Assembly (NCBI RefSeq): GCF_012689525.1
Contig: NZ_CP051514.1
Location: 62,001 to 126,000, forward strand
DNA length: 64,000 nucleotides
Reading direction: 5' to 3'
Source of the DNA: Paraburkholderia aromaticivorans
GTDB taxonomy: Bacteria > Pseudomonadota > Gammaproteobacteria > Burkholderiales > Burkholderiaceae
A program made the translations under genes and the position numbers. Below, piece after piece: positions 1 through 9,477 of this stretch; the first letter of the stretch is position 1, and every line of letters starts with the position of its first letter. The notes beneath the pieces were generated by a model. That model searched no databases and was not told where the DNA came from. It was given only the letters and a program-made list of their open reading frames with translations.

Positions 1-2
1 TG

Positions 3-419
3 GGCTTTGCGCTGCCGCAACGCGCTGGCGGCTGCGTCACGGTGGGGGAGCGCGCCGCGCTGTGGATGGGGCCGGACGAGTGGCTGATCTATTCCACCCA
101 GGACATGGGCGCCGATCTCGAACGGCTGTTGCGTGCCAGCCTCCATGGCCAACACCACGCGGTAGTGGATGTCAGCAGCGGTTATACGGTGATCGATATC
201 GCCGGCTCGACGGTGCGCGATGTGCTGGCGAGCGGCTGTCCGCTCGATCTGCATCGGCGTGTGTTCGGCGACGGACAGTGCGCGCAGACGCACTTCTTCA
301 AGGCCGGCATCACGCTGTGCCGTACCGGCGACGACCGGTTCCAGGTCATCGTGCGACGCAGCTTTGCCGAATATTGCGCACTGATGCTGCTCGATGCGGC
401 AAAGCCGTATCTTGCGTAG
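3..419 (+). CDS. soxG: sarcosine oxidase gamma subunit (partial, 5' end outside window)
   Basis: C-terminal ~138 residues of the small gamma subunit of heterotetrameric sarcosine oxidase, which oxidises sarcosine to glycine and passes the methyl carbon to tetrahydrofolate as 5,10-methylene-THF. The frame is open to the window edge, so the true start lies upstream. Family-typical segments are visible: 'WMGPDEWLIYS' near the start, then 'VVDVSSGYTVIDIAG' and 'CPLDLH'. It is followed after 45 bases by a FolB-like gene and then purU, the usual THF-linked tail of sox operons. That neighbourhood and the downstream creatinase support sarcosine use. Family assignment is confident; whether the complex is complete cannot be seen here. 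Confidence 0.9.
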   Translation, partial: GFALPQRAGGCVTVGERAALWMGPDEWLIYSTQDMGADLERLLRASLHGQHHAVVDVSSGYTVIDIAGSTVRDVLASGCPLDLHRRVFGDGQCAQTHFFKAGITLCRTGDDRFQVIVRRSFAEYCALMLLDAAKPYLA

Positions 420-464
420 CACGCGCGCGGGTTGTTACGCCCGCCATAAAGAGGAGATCCTTCG

Positions 465-905
465 ATGAAACATGCAGAAGCGGGACCGACGGTCGAATGG
501 GACGTTGTGATCGATGAGTTGCGCGTGCAGACGCGGATCGGGATCCATGACCACGAACGCGCGCCGCAACCGGTTGTGATCGACGCCGTGCTGCATTGCC
601 GCGCCGAGGCACTACCGGATCACATCGATGCGTGCCTCGACTACGACGCGTTCTGCCGGATACTGCGCGCATACCTCGAAGACCAGACACATACGGACCT
701 GGTCGAGCGACTCGCCGCCGATCTGCTGACGTTGACGTTCGACCGTTTCACGGTGCTCGACGACGCGGTGCTCACGCTTTACAAGCCGCACGCAGTGCGC
801 TCGGCTGAGCGGGTGGGCGTACGTCTGCGCTGGAGTCGTCGTGACTATCTGCGCTGGCGCGCCCACCCGGCCGCGGCACACGTCACCGAAGCCTGGTACG
901 CCTGA
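465..905 (+). CDS. FolB-family dihydroneopterin aldolase-like protein
   Basis: A 146-residue protein of the dihydroneopterin aldolase/epimerase fold. 'IDELRVQTRIGIHDHERAPQ' near residues 17-36 is the FolB N-terminal signature, with Glu/His in 'GIHDHER', and 'VERLAADLL' and 'LTLYKPHA' match the later part of the family. The start is supported by AGGAG 12 bases upstream (around 451-455). FolB paralogues often sit in sarcosine oxidase operons, where they presumably support folate supply or THF-linked C1 transfer; that role is inferred from context. It lies between soxG and purU on the same strand with short gaps, so co-transcription is likely. It need not be the housekeeping FolB. Confidence 0.82.
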   Translation: MKHAEAGPTVEWDVVIDELRVQTRIGIHDHERAPQPVVIDAVLHCRAEALPDHIDACLDYDAFCRILRAYLEDQTHTDLVERLAADLLTLTFDRFTVLDDAVLTLYKPHAVRSAERVGVRLRWSRRDYLRWRAHPAAAHVTEAWYA

Positions 906-928
906 CACATCCAGCACACGGAGTAACC

Positions 929-1816
929 ATGACTGAAAACACTACGAAGCGCACGGTTCGGGCGCCTCAGTTCGCGCTGACCGTCACCTGTGCCAGTGCG
1001 CCTGGACAGGTCGCGGCGCTGGTGCGATTTCTCGATGAGCGGGGCTGTTATATCGACGAATTTGACGTGTTTGACGATGACACTACGGCCCGCTTTTTCG
1101 TGCGCTGCATTTTTCACGCGGCATCCGCACAGCAGCTGGATGTCGCATCGCTGCGTGGCGAGTTCGCGGTGGTCGCCGGACGCTTCGATATGGTCTGGGC
1201 GATTCACGACATGTCGGTGAAACCCCGGGTACTGATCATGGTGTCGAAGTTCGATCATTGCCTGGCCGACCTGCTGTTCCGGTGGCGCATGGACGAACTC
1301 AGGATGGACATCGTCGCGATCGTGTCCAATCACCCGGATCTTGAGCCGCTGGCTGTCCCCAACGGCATCACCTGGCACCATTTGCCGGTGACCGCCGACA
1401 CGAAGCCGCAGCAGGAAGCCCAGTTACTAACCCTGATCGAACGGACCGGCGCGGAACTGGTCATCCTTGCACGCTACATGCAGGTGCTGTCCCCCGGGCT
1501 GAGCGCATCCCTCGCCGGACGCGCAATCAACATTCACCACTCGTTCCTGCCGGGCTTCAAGGGTGCGAAGCCATATCACCAGGCACATGCACGCGGGGTG
1601 AAGCTGATCGGCGCGACCGCGCATTTCGTCACCGACGATCTCGACGAAGGGCCGATCATCGAGCAGGTCGTGGAACGCGTCACTCACGCCTATGGCCCCG
1701 ACCGGCTGCTTGCGACAGGACGTGATGTGGAGTGCCTCGCGCTGGCGCGCGCCGTCAAGCTTTTTACCGAGCATCGAATTTTCATCAACGGCAACTGCAC
1801 CGTCGTGCTTCAGTAA
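929..1816 (+). CDS. purU: formyltetrahydrofolate deformylase
   Basis: A 295-residue protein that hydrolyses 10-formyl-THF to formate and THF. The N-terminal ~85 residues form an ACT-like domain ('FALTVTCASAPGQVAALVRFLDERGCYIDE'-type region). A formyltransferase-type catalytic domain follows, with 'VLIMVSKFDHCLADLL', 'IVSNHPDL', the active-site 'NIHHSFLPGF' and 'ATAHFVTDDLDEGPII'. Length matches the family (280-295). The ATG follows GGAGTAA. In sarcosine oxidase operons PurU recycles THF after methyl-group oxidation, which fits its place directly after soxG and folB. It ends the first tight gene run; the next ~500 bases hold no convincing gene. Confidence 0.95.
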   Translation: MTENTTKRTVRAPQFALTVTCASAPGQVAALVRFLDERGCYIDEFDVFDDDTTARFFVRCIFHAASAQQLDVASLRGEFAVVAGRFDMVWAIHDMSVKPRVLIMVSKFDHCLADLLFRWRMDELRMDIVAIVSNHPDLEPLAVPNGITWHHLPVTADTKPQQEAQLLTLIERTGAELVILARYMQVLSPGLSASLAGRAINIHHSFLPGFKGAKPYHQAHARGVKLIGATAHFVTDDLDEGPIIEQVVERVTHAYGPDRLLATGRDVECLALARAVKLFTEHRIFINGNCTVVLQ

Positions 1817-2313
1817 GACTGGCTGCTCCATATTGTCCGGGCATGTCGCGGATGTTGAAAACGCGGAGCAATCTGGCGCATGCAGAATCTGCCAGGTCTG
1901 GGCCCAAGCTGGCCCGTGCGCATCGACGCATTACTGCTGACGCGTCGGCATCTGCCGTTTCACAAGAGGTTGACTACTTTCGGGCATCCAGCGGCATGAC
2001 TTCGCACTGGATCTGAACCTGTCCAGGTAGCGCGGTCTTTTACCAATCAACGAACAGAACAGCAACTGAGGCGCAAGCTTGCGGTGTTCCTGATCCTGGC
2101 AGGTTGGCCGGTATGTGGCTGGGCGCAATTGCTGATCGATGATTCGCGAGCACTGCCGGATGGAGAGCCGATAAAAGGCGAAATGGGCACAACTATTACA
2201 CGACGTACGGGCTCCTCGACTCGCGCGTATCTGAGTCGTTTCGTTGGGGGATGCCGGTGCGATCCGCATTGTGAACCAACATCGCCGGAGCTGATGCCGA
2301 ACAGCCGGACCGG
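1817..2313 (+). other. intergenic stretch with a possible decayed exported-protein start
   Basis: No intact gene is convincing here. On the plus strand from about 2084 a short reading frame begins with a signal-peptide-like stretch ('FLILAGWPVCGWAQ') followed by about 45 ordinary-looking residues. It then dissolves into Cys/Arg-rich translation typical of non-coding GC-rich DNA. It may be the 5' remnant of a secreted protein gene. The minus-strand frames here are low complexity and lack family resemblance. Confidence 0.3.
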
Positions 2314-3540
2314 ATGCGCACGCTGCTGCTCGCCTTGATGCTTTCGTTGGGCAGCGCGATCGCGCTGGGGCTCGCGCGATTCTCTACGCACTGTTGCTCC
2401 CCGCGATGAAGAGCGATCCCGGCTGGAGCTTCGCTCAAGCCGGCGCAATGAATACGGCCAACGCATTGGGCTATCTGCCTGGCGCACTGGCCTTTCCGCG
2501 CCTATCGCGACGCTGGACACCCGGTGCGCTGTTCATCGCCGGTTGCGTGGTGACGGCGTTGCTGATGGCGGTGAACGGTGTGCTGTCCGATATTCACGCG
2601 CTGTTTGCCCAGCGCGTCATAACCGGCGCGCGCAGCGCGTTCATTTTCATCAGCGGTGGCGTGCTGGCGGCCCGGCTCGCGTCGGCGGGGCCGCGCGACG
2701 CGAGCCTCGTGCTTAGTCTCTACTACGGCGGCACCGGGTGGGGCATCGTCGTCTCGGCGGTGCTCGTGCCCCTGACGATTCTCAAGTCCTCGCACGGCTG
2801 GCAGTTCGCGTGGTTCGCGCTCGCGACCCTGTGCGTGGCGTTTTCGCTGATTTGCGATCGGCGCGGCACGCGTGATCGAAACTGACCATGCAGCGGTTTC
2901 GCCGGCAGCGGGTTCGCGCGTCGCGGAGAACCATGCGCCGAGTTGGCCGAGCTTCGGTCTGGCACTGGCCGGCTACGGACTTTTTGGTGTCGGCTATATC
3001 GGCTACATGGCGTTTCTCGCTGCGCTGCTGCGCAATGCCGGAATGAGCGCAGCCGTCGTGACTGGCTTCTACATTTTGCTCGGTGCGGCGACTGTCGTGT
3101 TGGCGCGGCTCTGGTCCGGGTTGCTCGACCGCATGCGCGGCGGCCAGGCGCTCGCGGTGCTCAACGGGCTGCTCGGGCTCGCGACGCTGCTTCCCGCGGT
3201 GTTTACACATCCACTGGTTGCGTTTGCGTCAGGAGTGCTGTTCGGCGCCGCCTTCCTGTCCGCCGTGGCATCGACCACGGCCTTCGTCCGGCACAACCTG
3301 CCCGCCAGCCACTGGACCCGGGGGATCAGCCTGTTCACGATCGTCTTCGCGTTCGGGCAGATCTTCGGGCCACTCGCTATCGGCTGGGTGTCCGACGGGG
3401 CGGGACTGTCGCGCGGTCTGGTCTACTCCACGCTGCTGCTGGTGACCGGTGCAGTACTGGCGGCGTTTCAGAGGCCATTGCTCGCGCAGGAGTTATGGCC
3501 CATTGCGGCATCGGAATCAACGAAAGCAACGACCGGTTGA
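2314..3540 (+). pseudogene. YbfB/YjiJ-family MFS transporter, broken by two frameshifts
   Basis: Three consecutive pieces make up one ~400-residue 12-TM MFS transporter of the YbfB/YjiJ type. Piece one (from ATG 2314) reads 'MRTLLLALMLSLGSAIALG' and 'LARFS', then loses frame near 2383, where one base seems missing before 'YALLLP'. Piece two runs from there to TGA at 2885 with 'SDPGWSFAQAGAMNTANALGY'. Piece three (2872-3540) carries the second six-helix bundle, including 'GYIGYMAFLAALLRNAGMS' and 'LFTIVFAFGQIFGP'. The middle junction near 2872-2885 needs another shift. Either the gene is inactivated or the sequence has two indel errors; every piece keeps clean codon use, so inactivation would be recent. 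Its substrate is unknown. Confidence 0.8.
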
Positions 3541-4023
3541 ATCCGCCACTGTAGCCGCTTCAACGCAGCGGGGACGTGGCGACACAGGTAGCCGTAGGCC
3601 CGCTCCCCCCTGTCGTGCCAACTGCTGCATTGTCTTTTCTGACGGCTGGATCGCGGCCGCGCCCGCCCGGCTTCACATTGACGGCGCACTTCTTGGCGCG
3701 CTGCAAGGTGCTGTGCCGGATCGCAGCGGGCAAAGACCGCAAGCGGTAGCGGAGCGCACTCCGGGCATGCGCCTCTGGTCTTTTTTGAGGGCGCATCGGC
3801 TGTGGGCTCCTTGGCAGAGTTCCGAGTTCGCCACCCGCAAATGATTCCCTTAAGGTATTAGATCGTCGTGCTACAAGCGTCAGCCGCCCGGAATTTCGCT
3901 CACGGGTGTATACCCGCGATGGCTAAACGGGAAATCACTTTGTCGAATTGGGAAATTTTCGAAAACGCCGAACTCCTACCATCTGCTCACACCCACCGAC
4001 CATTTTCACCAAGGAGCGAGCGC
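3541..4023 (+). other. intergenic region upstream of creatinase
   Basis: About 480 bases without a convincing gene. An in-frame upstream extension of creatinase from 3868 exists but is not family-like and is treated as leader. A GTATAC-centred element with GGGT and ACCC arms lies around 3905-3916, and the region just upstream of the creatinase start is AT-richer, so a promoter or operator is plausible there. Confidence 0.35.
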
Positions 4024-5235
4024 ATGAAACTGGAGAATCTGATTCGAATCGAGAACGGCGAAAAGGTGAAGCACACCTTCTCGGAAGCCGAGTACGCCAG
4101 CCGCCAGGGCAAGCTTCGTGATCTGCTGGCGCGCGAGAACATCGACGCCGTGCTGTTCACGTCGTATCACAACCTCAACTACTACGCAGACTTCCTGTAC
4201 TGCTCGTTCGGCCGTAAATACGGGCTGGTGGTCACGCAGAAAAAGGTCGTGTCGATCTCGGCGAACATCGACGGTGGCCAGCCGTGGCGCCGCACGGTCG
4301 GTGACTACAACGTGGTCTACACCGACTGGCAGCGCGACAACTTCTTCCGTGGCGTGCAGCAGGAAATCGAGAACAAGGGGCGTGTGGGCATCGAGTTCGA
4401 TCATGTGCCGGTCGATGTGCTGGCCAAGCTGAAGGCCGCATTGCCGTCAGTCGAATTCGTCGACATCAGCGCGCAGACGATGCGCATGCGCATGATCAAG
4501 TCGGCCGAGGAAATTGCGGTCATCACGCACGGCGCGAATGTCTGCGACGTGGGCGGTGCGGCGCTCGCTGCGGCGGTTCATGAGGGGGTGCCCGAACACG
4601 AGGTCGCACTCGCGTCGACCCAGGCGATGGTCCGCGAGATCGCGCGCCGCTTTCCCGATTCGGAACTGATGGACACGTGGACGTGGTTCCAGTCAGGCAT
4701 CAACACGGACGGCGCGCACAATCCGGTGACGACGCGCAAGGTGCAGAAGGGCGACATTTTGAGCCTGAACTGCTTCTCGATGATCGCCGGCTATTACACC
4801 GCACTCGAACGCACGATGTTCTTCGACCACTGCTCTGACGCGCACCTGCGTCTGTGGAAGGTCAACGTCGAAGTGCATGAGGCGGGGCTGAAGCTGATCA
4901 AGCCGGGCGCACGCTGCAGCGATATCGCGCACGAACTGAACAAGATCTACGCGGAGTACAACCTGCTGCAGTACCGCACGTTCGGTTATGGCCATTCGTT
5001 CGGCGTGCTGTCGCATTACTACGGGCGCGAAGCGGGGCTCGAACTGCGCGAAGACATCGACACGGTGCTTGAGCCGAACATGGTGATTTCGATGGAACCG
5101 ATGATCATGCTGCCGCAAGGCCTGCCGGGTGCGGGCGGCTATCGCGAGCACGACATCCTGGTGGTCGGCGAGAAGAGTGCGACCAACATTACCGCATTCC
5201 CGTACGGTCCGGAGCACAACATCATCAAGGCCTGA
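4024..5235 (+). CDS. creatinase (creatine amidinohydrolase)
   Basis: Hydrolyses creatine to sarcosine and urea in the cytoplasm. From ATG 4024 the product is 403 residues, the length of the well-studied Pseudomonas creatinase; an upstream start at 3868 would add 52 unrelated residues, and AAGGAG sits about 10 bases before 4024. The N-terminal domain has 'NLNYYADFLYC' and the C-terminal pita-bread (M24-like) domain has 'WFQSGINTDGAHNP', 'SIEPM'-like 'VISMEPMIM' and 'GYGHSFGVLSHYYGREAGLEL'. The His in 'GAHNP' is the family's catalytic His (232). The product is the substrate of the sarcosine oxidase encoded at the window start, and creatininase lies downstream, so this is the middle step of the pathway. 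Confidence 0.95.
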   Translation: MKLENLIRIENGEKVKHTFSEAEYASRQGKLRDLLARENIDAVLFTSYHNLNYYADFLYCSFGRKYGLVVTQKKVVSISANIDGGQPWRRTVGDYNVVYTDWQRDNFFRGVQQEIENKGRVGIEFDHVPVDVLAKLKAALPSVEFVDISAQTMRMRMIKSAEEIAVITHGANVCDVGGAALAAAVHEGVPEHEVALASTQAMVREIARRFPDSELMDTWTWFQSGINTDGAHNPVTTRKVQKGDILSLNCFSMIAGYYTALERTMFFDHCSDAHLRLWKVNVEVHEAGLKLIKPGARCSDIAHELNKIYAEYNLLQYRTFGYGHSFGVLSHYYGREAGLELREDIDTVLEPNMVISMEPMIMLPQGLPGAGGYREHDILVVGEKSATNITAFPYGPEHNIIKA

Positions 5236-5673
5236 TACGGCCTTGACTGAACACAGCCTCCGGCTGCGGGGTGGAAGCATCTGCCACCGCCGACACATTC
5301 GGTTCGGCTGCGCGACTTCAGCCGAACTGACGATGAGGTTATTGGGTCAGGATGGGACGTCAAAGATCTTGCGCCGGGCTATGCCGTTCGGTACTTTGTC
5401 GGGCGGCTGATTTTTATTCCTGCTGGGCGAGCCGTATTGCTTCAGCAGGTCAGAATGGTGAAACGGCCGAAAGAGCTGAAACCAAAAACTCAGCAATCCG
5501 CATTCATATTGGGAGACGCCACATGAAGGCATCTATAGCGGTCTGAGCGCTGCGGGCGGGCGGTTCCATCTCGCGGCACTTCCCTGTCTGGTCGCATGGG
5601 CGTCGGGTCGAAATCTGGCTATGCGCCCGTAGCGGCGAACCGATCGACACAATAAGTAACGGAGGAGATTCTG
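5236..5673 (+). other. intergenic region between creatinase and creatininase
   Basis: About 440 bases with no gene of recognisable family. A GGAGA-spaced ATG at 5523 opens only a seven-codon frame, which could be a leader peptide or the stub of a lost gene. The creatininase ribosome-binding site GGAGGAG lies at about 5661-5667. Confidence 0.35.
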
Positions 5674-6471
5674 ATGGAAAAGAGAGTGGTAATTGGAGAA
5701 CTGGCGTCGCCGGAGTATATGCGCCGTGTGAAGGACGAAGCCCAGCCGATCCTGATCCCGATCGGTGCGCTGGAGCAGCATGGCCCGCATATGTCGATGA
5801 ATCCCGATGTGCTGCTGCCGGGCGCCGTCGCTGTAGCGGTGGCGCAGCAGATCGGCGCACTGGTGGCGCCGGCTATTGCATACGGCTACAAGTCCCAGCA
5901 GAAGAGCGGCGGCGGCAATCACCTGTGCGGCACCACGAGCCTGGACGGCCACACGCTGTCGTCGACGGTCAAGGACATCCTGAAGGAGTTCGCACGGCAT
6001 GGCGCGCGCAAGATCTGCCTGATCAACGGTCATTTTGAAAACTCGATGTTTGTCGTCGAGGGTATCGATCTCGCCATTCGCGAACTCCGCTGGGAAGGCA
6101 TTCACGATTTTCAGGTGGTGATGCTGTCGTACTGGGATTTCGTCAACGAAGACACGATCGCCCGGATCTACCCAGAGGGGTTTCCAGGCTGGGCGGTCGA
6201 GCACGGTGGTGTGCTGGAAACGTCGCTGATGCTGCATCTGCATCCCCATCTGGTCGACATGTCATGCGTGCCCACGCATGCCGCCGCGAGCTTTCCGCCG
6301 TACGACGTCTTTCCGGCCATTCCGGAGTGGACGCCTGCGTCGGGCTGTCTGTCGTCGGCTGCGGCTGCGTCGGCTGAAAAGGGCGCGTTGCTGTTCGACG
6401 TCTGTGTACAAGGGATTTCGCGCGCACTTAGCGAAGCCTACGATGCGCGCGTGAATGCGTCACGCGACTGA
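5674..6471 (+). CDS. creatininase (creatinine amidohydrolase)
   Basis: A 265-residue enzyme that opens creatinine to creatine. Metal-binding residues occur at the numbering known for Pseudomonas creatininase: Glu34, His36 and Asp45 ('ALEQHGPH...NPD'), and His120 and Glu122 in 'INGHFEN'. The start is fixed by a strong GGAGGAG 6 bases upstream. It is 21 bases from the NCS1 permease downstream, so the two are probably co-transcribed, which suggests the permease imports creatinine or a related ring compound. With creatinase and sarcosine oxidase the set covers creatinine to glycine. Confidence 0.95.
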   Translation: MEKRVVIGELASPEYMRRVKDEAQPILIPIGALEQHGPHMSMNPDVLLPGAVAVAVAQQIGALVAPAIAYGYKSQQKSGGGNHLCGTTSLDGHTLSSTVKDILKEFARHGARKICLINGHFENSMFVVEGIDLAIRELRWEGIHDFQVVMLSYWDFVNEDTIARIYPEGFPGWAVEHGGVLETSLMLHLHPHLVDMSCVPTHAAASFPPYDVFPAIPEWTPASGCLSSAAAASAEKGALLFDVCVQGISRALSEAYDARVNASRD

Positions 6472-6492
6472 CACTCCAATCAGGAGAAAGTA

Positions 6493-7965
6493 ATGGGAAA
6501 CTACGATAACCGTAACCCGCACACCGACATTACAGCCGACAAGGCATGGAGCGTCGAACAGCACGGCATCGATCCGATTCCGCTCAAGGATCGGCATGGG
6601 ACACCGGCTGAACTGTTCAAGATGTGGATTGGCGCCAACACCAACTACGTGGTGGTGGTGACAGGGGCACTCGCGCTGTCGCAGGGATTGTCGCTATGGC
6701 AGGCGCTGGGCGCGATTCTGGTGGGCAACCTGCTGGGCTGCTTTGTGCTTGGCCTGACGACGATCATGGGGCCGCGTACCGGTACGTCCGGCATCATGAC
6801 CTCGCGCAGTTCGTTCGGCCAGCTCGGGTCGTTCCTTCCTAAAGCGGTAAGCCTCGTGTCCGCGCTCAGCTGGTTTTCGATCAACTCGGTGGTCGCGACC
6901 CAGGCGCTCGAAACGCTGCTGAAGATGGGCGGCTTTCACAGCCAGGCCGTAGTGTGGGTTTCGCTGGCGATCATCCTTGCTGCGGAAATCCTGCTGGCGA
7001 TATTTGGACACGCAACGATCATCGCCGCGGAGAAATGGATCGCGGTTGTGCTTGCCGTGCTGTTCGGCGGGCTGGCGGCTTTCGTGCTGCCCCATACGAG
7101 CTTCGCGATGGCGTCAGCCATCAACCACGGTGGCGGGTCGATCAGTACGTGGCTGATCGCGATGGGGATCATCTTTTCCTATCCGATTGGCTGGGCCAAC
7201 TTCGCCTCCGACTACAGCCGCTATTTCCCAGCTGAAACCAGCTGGAAAAAGATCGTGCTGGCGGCCGGCGGTGGACAGTTCGTCGCGTTGATGTTCTGCG
7301 AAGTGATCGGCGTGCTGTTTGCCACGGCACTGGGTGGCACGCTCGGCGATGACCCGGTCAGCCAGCTTGGCAAATTCCTGCCGACGTGGTTCATCGTGCC
7401 GTTGCTGTTTTCGATCATTCTCGGTGGGATCGCGGCAAACGTGCCAAACGGCTACACCGCTGGCCTCGGTCTGCTGGCGCTGCGCATCCCGATCAACCGG
7501 ATTACGTCGCTGACCATCATTGCGCTCTTCACGCTCTGTTTCCGTGTAGTGACGGTGTTCTACGGGCAGTTCTTCGACATGTACCAGGTGTTCCTGAACT
7601 ACATGGTCTTCTGGACTGCGCCATGGGCGGCCATCGTTATTGTCGACTACTTCATGCGTCGTGGCCGATATCGGGCGGATGCCTGGATGAAGTGGGGCAG
7701 CGGCGCGTACTGGTACGACGCGGGAGTCTTCTGGCCGGGTGTCATCGCGCTGCTGGTCGGGATCGTAGCTTCGCTCGTGTTCTCCAATTCGCCGACCTAC
7801 GTCAGCCCGTTGATGCGCGACTACCTCGGCTGGGGCGATCTTAGCTTTGAGTTCGGCCTGTTGTCTGCGGCCTTGACCTATTTTGCGATGGCCCGGCGCA
7901 GCCCGCACTTCCGGGCCACGGTGGATGCCGTCGCGCACGCGGAGCTGAACTCAAACACAATCTGA
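6493..7965 (+). CDS. NCS1-family permease (cytosine permease-like; candidate creatinine importer)
   Basis: A 490-residue inner-membrane protein with about 12 hydrophobic segments from residue 45 to 475. The N-terminal 'IDPIPLKDRHGTPAELFKMW' and 'ANTNYVVVVTGALA', 'GPRTGTSGIMTSRSSFG' and 'FASDYSRYFP' are typical of the nucleobase:cation symporter-1 family (CodB, allantoin and hydantoin permeases). GGAGAAAGTA precedes the ATG. Its place directly after creatininase and before a terminator suggests it imports creatinine; that is an inference, since NCS1 members also carry cytosine, allantoin or hydantoins. Confidence 0.85.
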   Translation: MGNYDNRNPHTDITADKAWSVEQHGIDPIPLKDRHGTPAELFKMWIGANTNYVVVVTGALALSQGLSLWQALGAILVGNLLGCFVLGLTTIMGPRTGTSGIMTSRSSFGQLGSFLPKAVSLVSALSWFSINSVVATQALETLLKMGGFHSQAVVWVSLAIILAAEILLAIFGHATIIAAEKWIAVVLAVLFGGLAAFVLPHTSFAMASAINHGGGSISTWLIAMGIIFSYPIGWANFASDYSRYFPAETSWKKIVLAAGGGQFVALMFCEVIGVLFATALGGTLGDDPVSQLGKFLPTWFIVPLLFSIILGGIAANVPNGYTAGLGLLALRIPINRITSLTIIALFTLCFRVVTVFYGQFFDMYQVFLNYMVFWTAPWAAIVIVDYFMRRGRYRADAWMKWGSGAYWYDAGVFWPGVIALLVGIVASLVFSNSPTYVSPLMRDYLGWGDLSFEFGLLSAALTYFAMARRSPHFRATVDAVAHAELNSNTI

Positions 7966-7978
7966 ATTGTCCGTTATT

Positions 7979-8034
7979 GCCCGCGTCAACCCTCGACGGT
8001 ATACGGTGACCGTTGGGAGACGCGGGCTTTTTTT
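7979..8034 (+). terminator. rho-independent terminator after the permease
   Basis: A perfect 9-base stem, GCCCGCGTC at 7979-7987 with GACGCGGGC at 8019-8027, followed immediately by seven T. The loop is long (31 bases) and could hold a smaller internal stem. It closes the creatininase-permease transcript and separates it from the porin. Confidence 0.85.
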
Positions 8035-8085
8035 GAGGCATCAATTGATTTCGTCAACCACTGCTGCTTCATCGAGCCAACAGGT

Positions 8086-9246
8086 ATGAAAAAATCTCTA
8101 CTCGCGGTCGTACTCTTCGGCGCTTTTACAGTTTCGGCGCACGCGCAAAGCAGCGTGTCCCTATACGGCCTTATCGATACGGGGTTGATCTACACAAACA
8201 ATCAACTCGGGCATAGCAACTGGCAGGAAGTAACCAGCTCGACGCAAAACACGGTGTTTGGGCTGAAGGGGTCGGAGGATCTTGGGGATGGTTTTCACAC
8301 GATCTTCAAGCTGGAGCAATCGTTCCTTCTGAATAATGGCGCCCAGGCTTTCGCCGGAAGCGCTTTCGGTTCGCAGGCCTGGGTTGGACTGCAAAGCGAT
8401 CCGTACGGCACCTTGACATTCGGTCGCCAGTTCGACGTGATGAACGACCTCGTCGGACCGCTCACGGCCGAGTACAACACGTGGGGCGGCAGCATCGCCG
8501 CGCATCCGTTCGAAAACGACAACCTCGCTGCGAATTCGGTCGTGATCAACAATTCGGTCAAGTACGCGAGTCCGACCTACCGCGGCGTCACGTTCGAAAC
8601 GATGTATTCGTTCAGCAACACGGCGGGCGACTTCGCGAATAACCGCTCGTACAGCTTCGGCCTGTCTTATGTCGTGGGCCCGCTGAATCTTGCCGCCGGC
8701 TACTTGCAACTGAACAACGCGGGTCACGGCGCCGGCGCCGTGACCACCAGCGATACGAGCGCGAACTTCATTGCCGAGCGCCAGCGTATCTGGTCGCTGG
8801 GCGGTAACTACACTTTCGGGCCGGCCACCGTCGGGCTGGTCTGGAGTCACACGCAGATCGATAACGCGGCGGCCGTCTTCTCGTTCGGCACGGGCAGCTA
8901 CCTCGGCGCAAACGACGACTCCGCCGGCACCCTCGCCGGTTCGCTGCGCCTCGACAACTACGAAGTGAATGCGAAGTATGAGCTCACGCCGGCGTGGAGC
9001 GTATCGGGCGCGTACACGTATACGCGCGGCGCCTACAACGGTTCGTCGCCGGGATGGAACACGGCCATGCTGCAGACCGACTACTCGATCAGCAAGCGCA
9101 CGGACTTCTATCTTGAAGGCGTGTATCAGAACGTGCACGGTGCGCCCGCGGATTCCGTGTTGTCGCACGCGATGATCAACACGCTGTCGCCGTCCGCGAC
9201 GAACACGCAAGTGGCGGTCACGGTGGGCATGCGTCACGCGTTCTGA
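8086..9246 (+). CDS. Gram-negative trimeric porin (OmpC/Burkholderia type)
   Basis: A 386-residue outer-membrane porin. Residues 1-20 form a signal peptide ending 'VSAHA|QSS', followed by the family start 'SVSLYGLIDTGL'. The rest is rich in alternating beta-strand patterns, contains 'GLKGSEDLGDGFHTIFKLE' and 'WVGLQSDPYGTLTFGRQFD', and ends in Phe ('GMRHAF') as needed for outer-membrane insertion. It sits just downstream of the creatininase-permease terminator, so it may supply the outer-membrane entry route for the same substrates; that link is contextual only. Confidence 0.93.
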   Translation: MKKSLLAVVLFGAFTVSAHAQSSVSLYGLIDTGLIYTNNQLGHSNWQEVTSSTQNTVFGLKGSEDLGDGFHTIFKLEQSFLLNNGAQAFAGSAFGSQAWVGLQSDPYGTLTFGRQFDVMNDLVGPLTAEYNTWGGSIAAHPFENDNLAANSVVINNSVKYASPTYRGVTFETMYSFSNTAGDFANNRSYSFGLSYVVGPLNLAAGYLQLNNAGHGAGAVTTSDTSANFIAERQRIWSLGGNYTFGPATVGLVWSHTQIDNAAAVFSFGTGSYLGANDDSAGTLAGSLRLDNYEVNAKYELTPAWSVSGAYTYTRGAYNGSSPGWNTAMLQTDYSISKRTDFYLEGVYQNVHGAPADSVLSHAMINTLSPSATNTQVAVTVGMRHAF

Positions 9247-9477
9247 ACGCCTGCTGCCGTCAGATCGATGTCCTGAAGCTCAAGATTGCGCGGTCCAGGC
9301 GACCTGATGTGAGCAAACCGGCTGGCAAAGTATTTCTAGAGTCGACCGCCGTAGGAGAGAGCGCGCAAAAGTTGGGGAGGTCGATTTCGTCAAGCCGCCA
9401 CGGCTCGCGGCAGTGTCGCGGTCGTAGCACTCGCATCTATCAGGAATCGGTTTGACATCCTTATATGAACACCTCCC

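Noticed and set aside
3868..4023. Upstream in-frame extension of creatinase
   Set aside because: The extra 52 residues are not creatinase-like, and ATG 4024 has AAGGAG and gives the family length of 403.
7114..7938. Minus-strand 274-codon frame within the NCS1 permease
   Set aside because: Hydrophilic shadow of a membrane protein gene.
8161..9237. Minus-strand 358-codon frame inside the porin
   Set aside because: It is antisense to a well-supported porin, Arg/Val/His-rich, and has no family resemblance.
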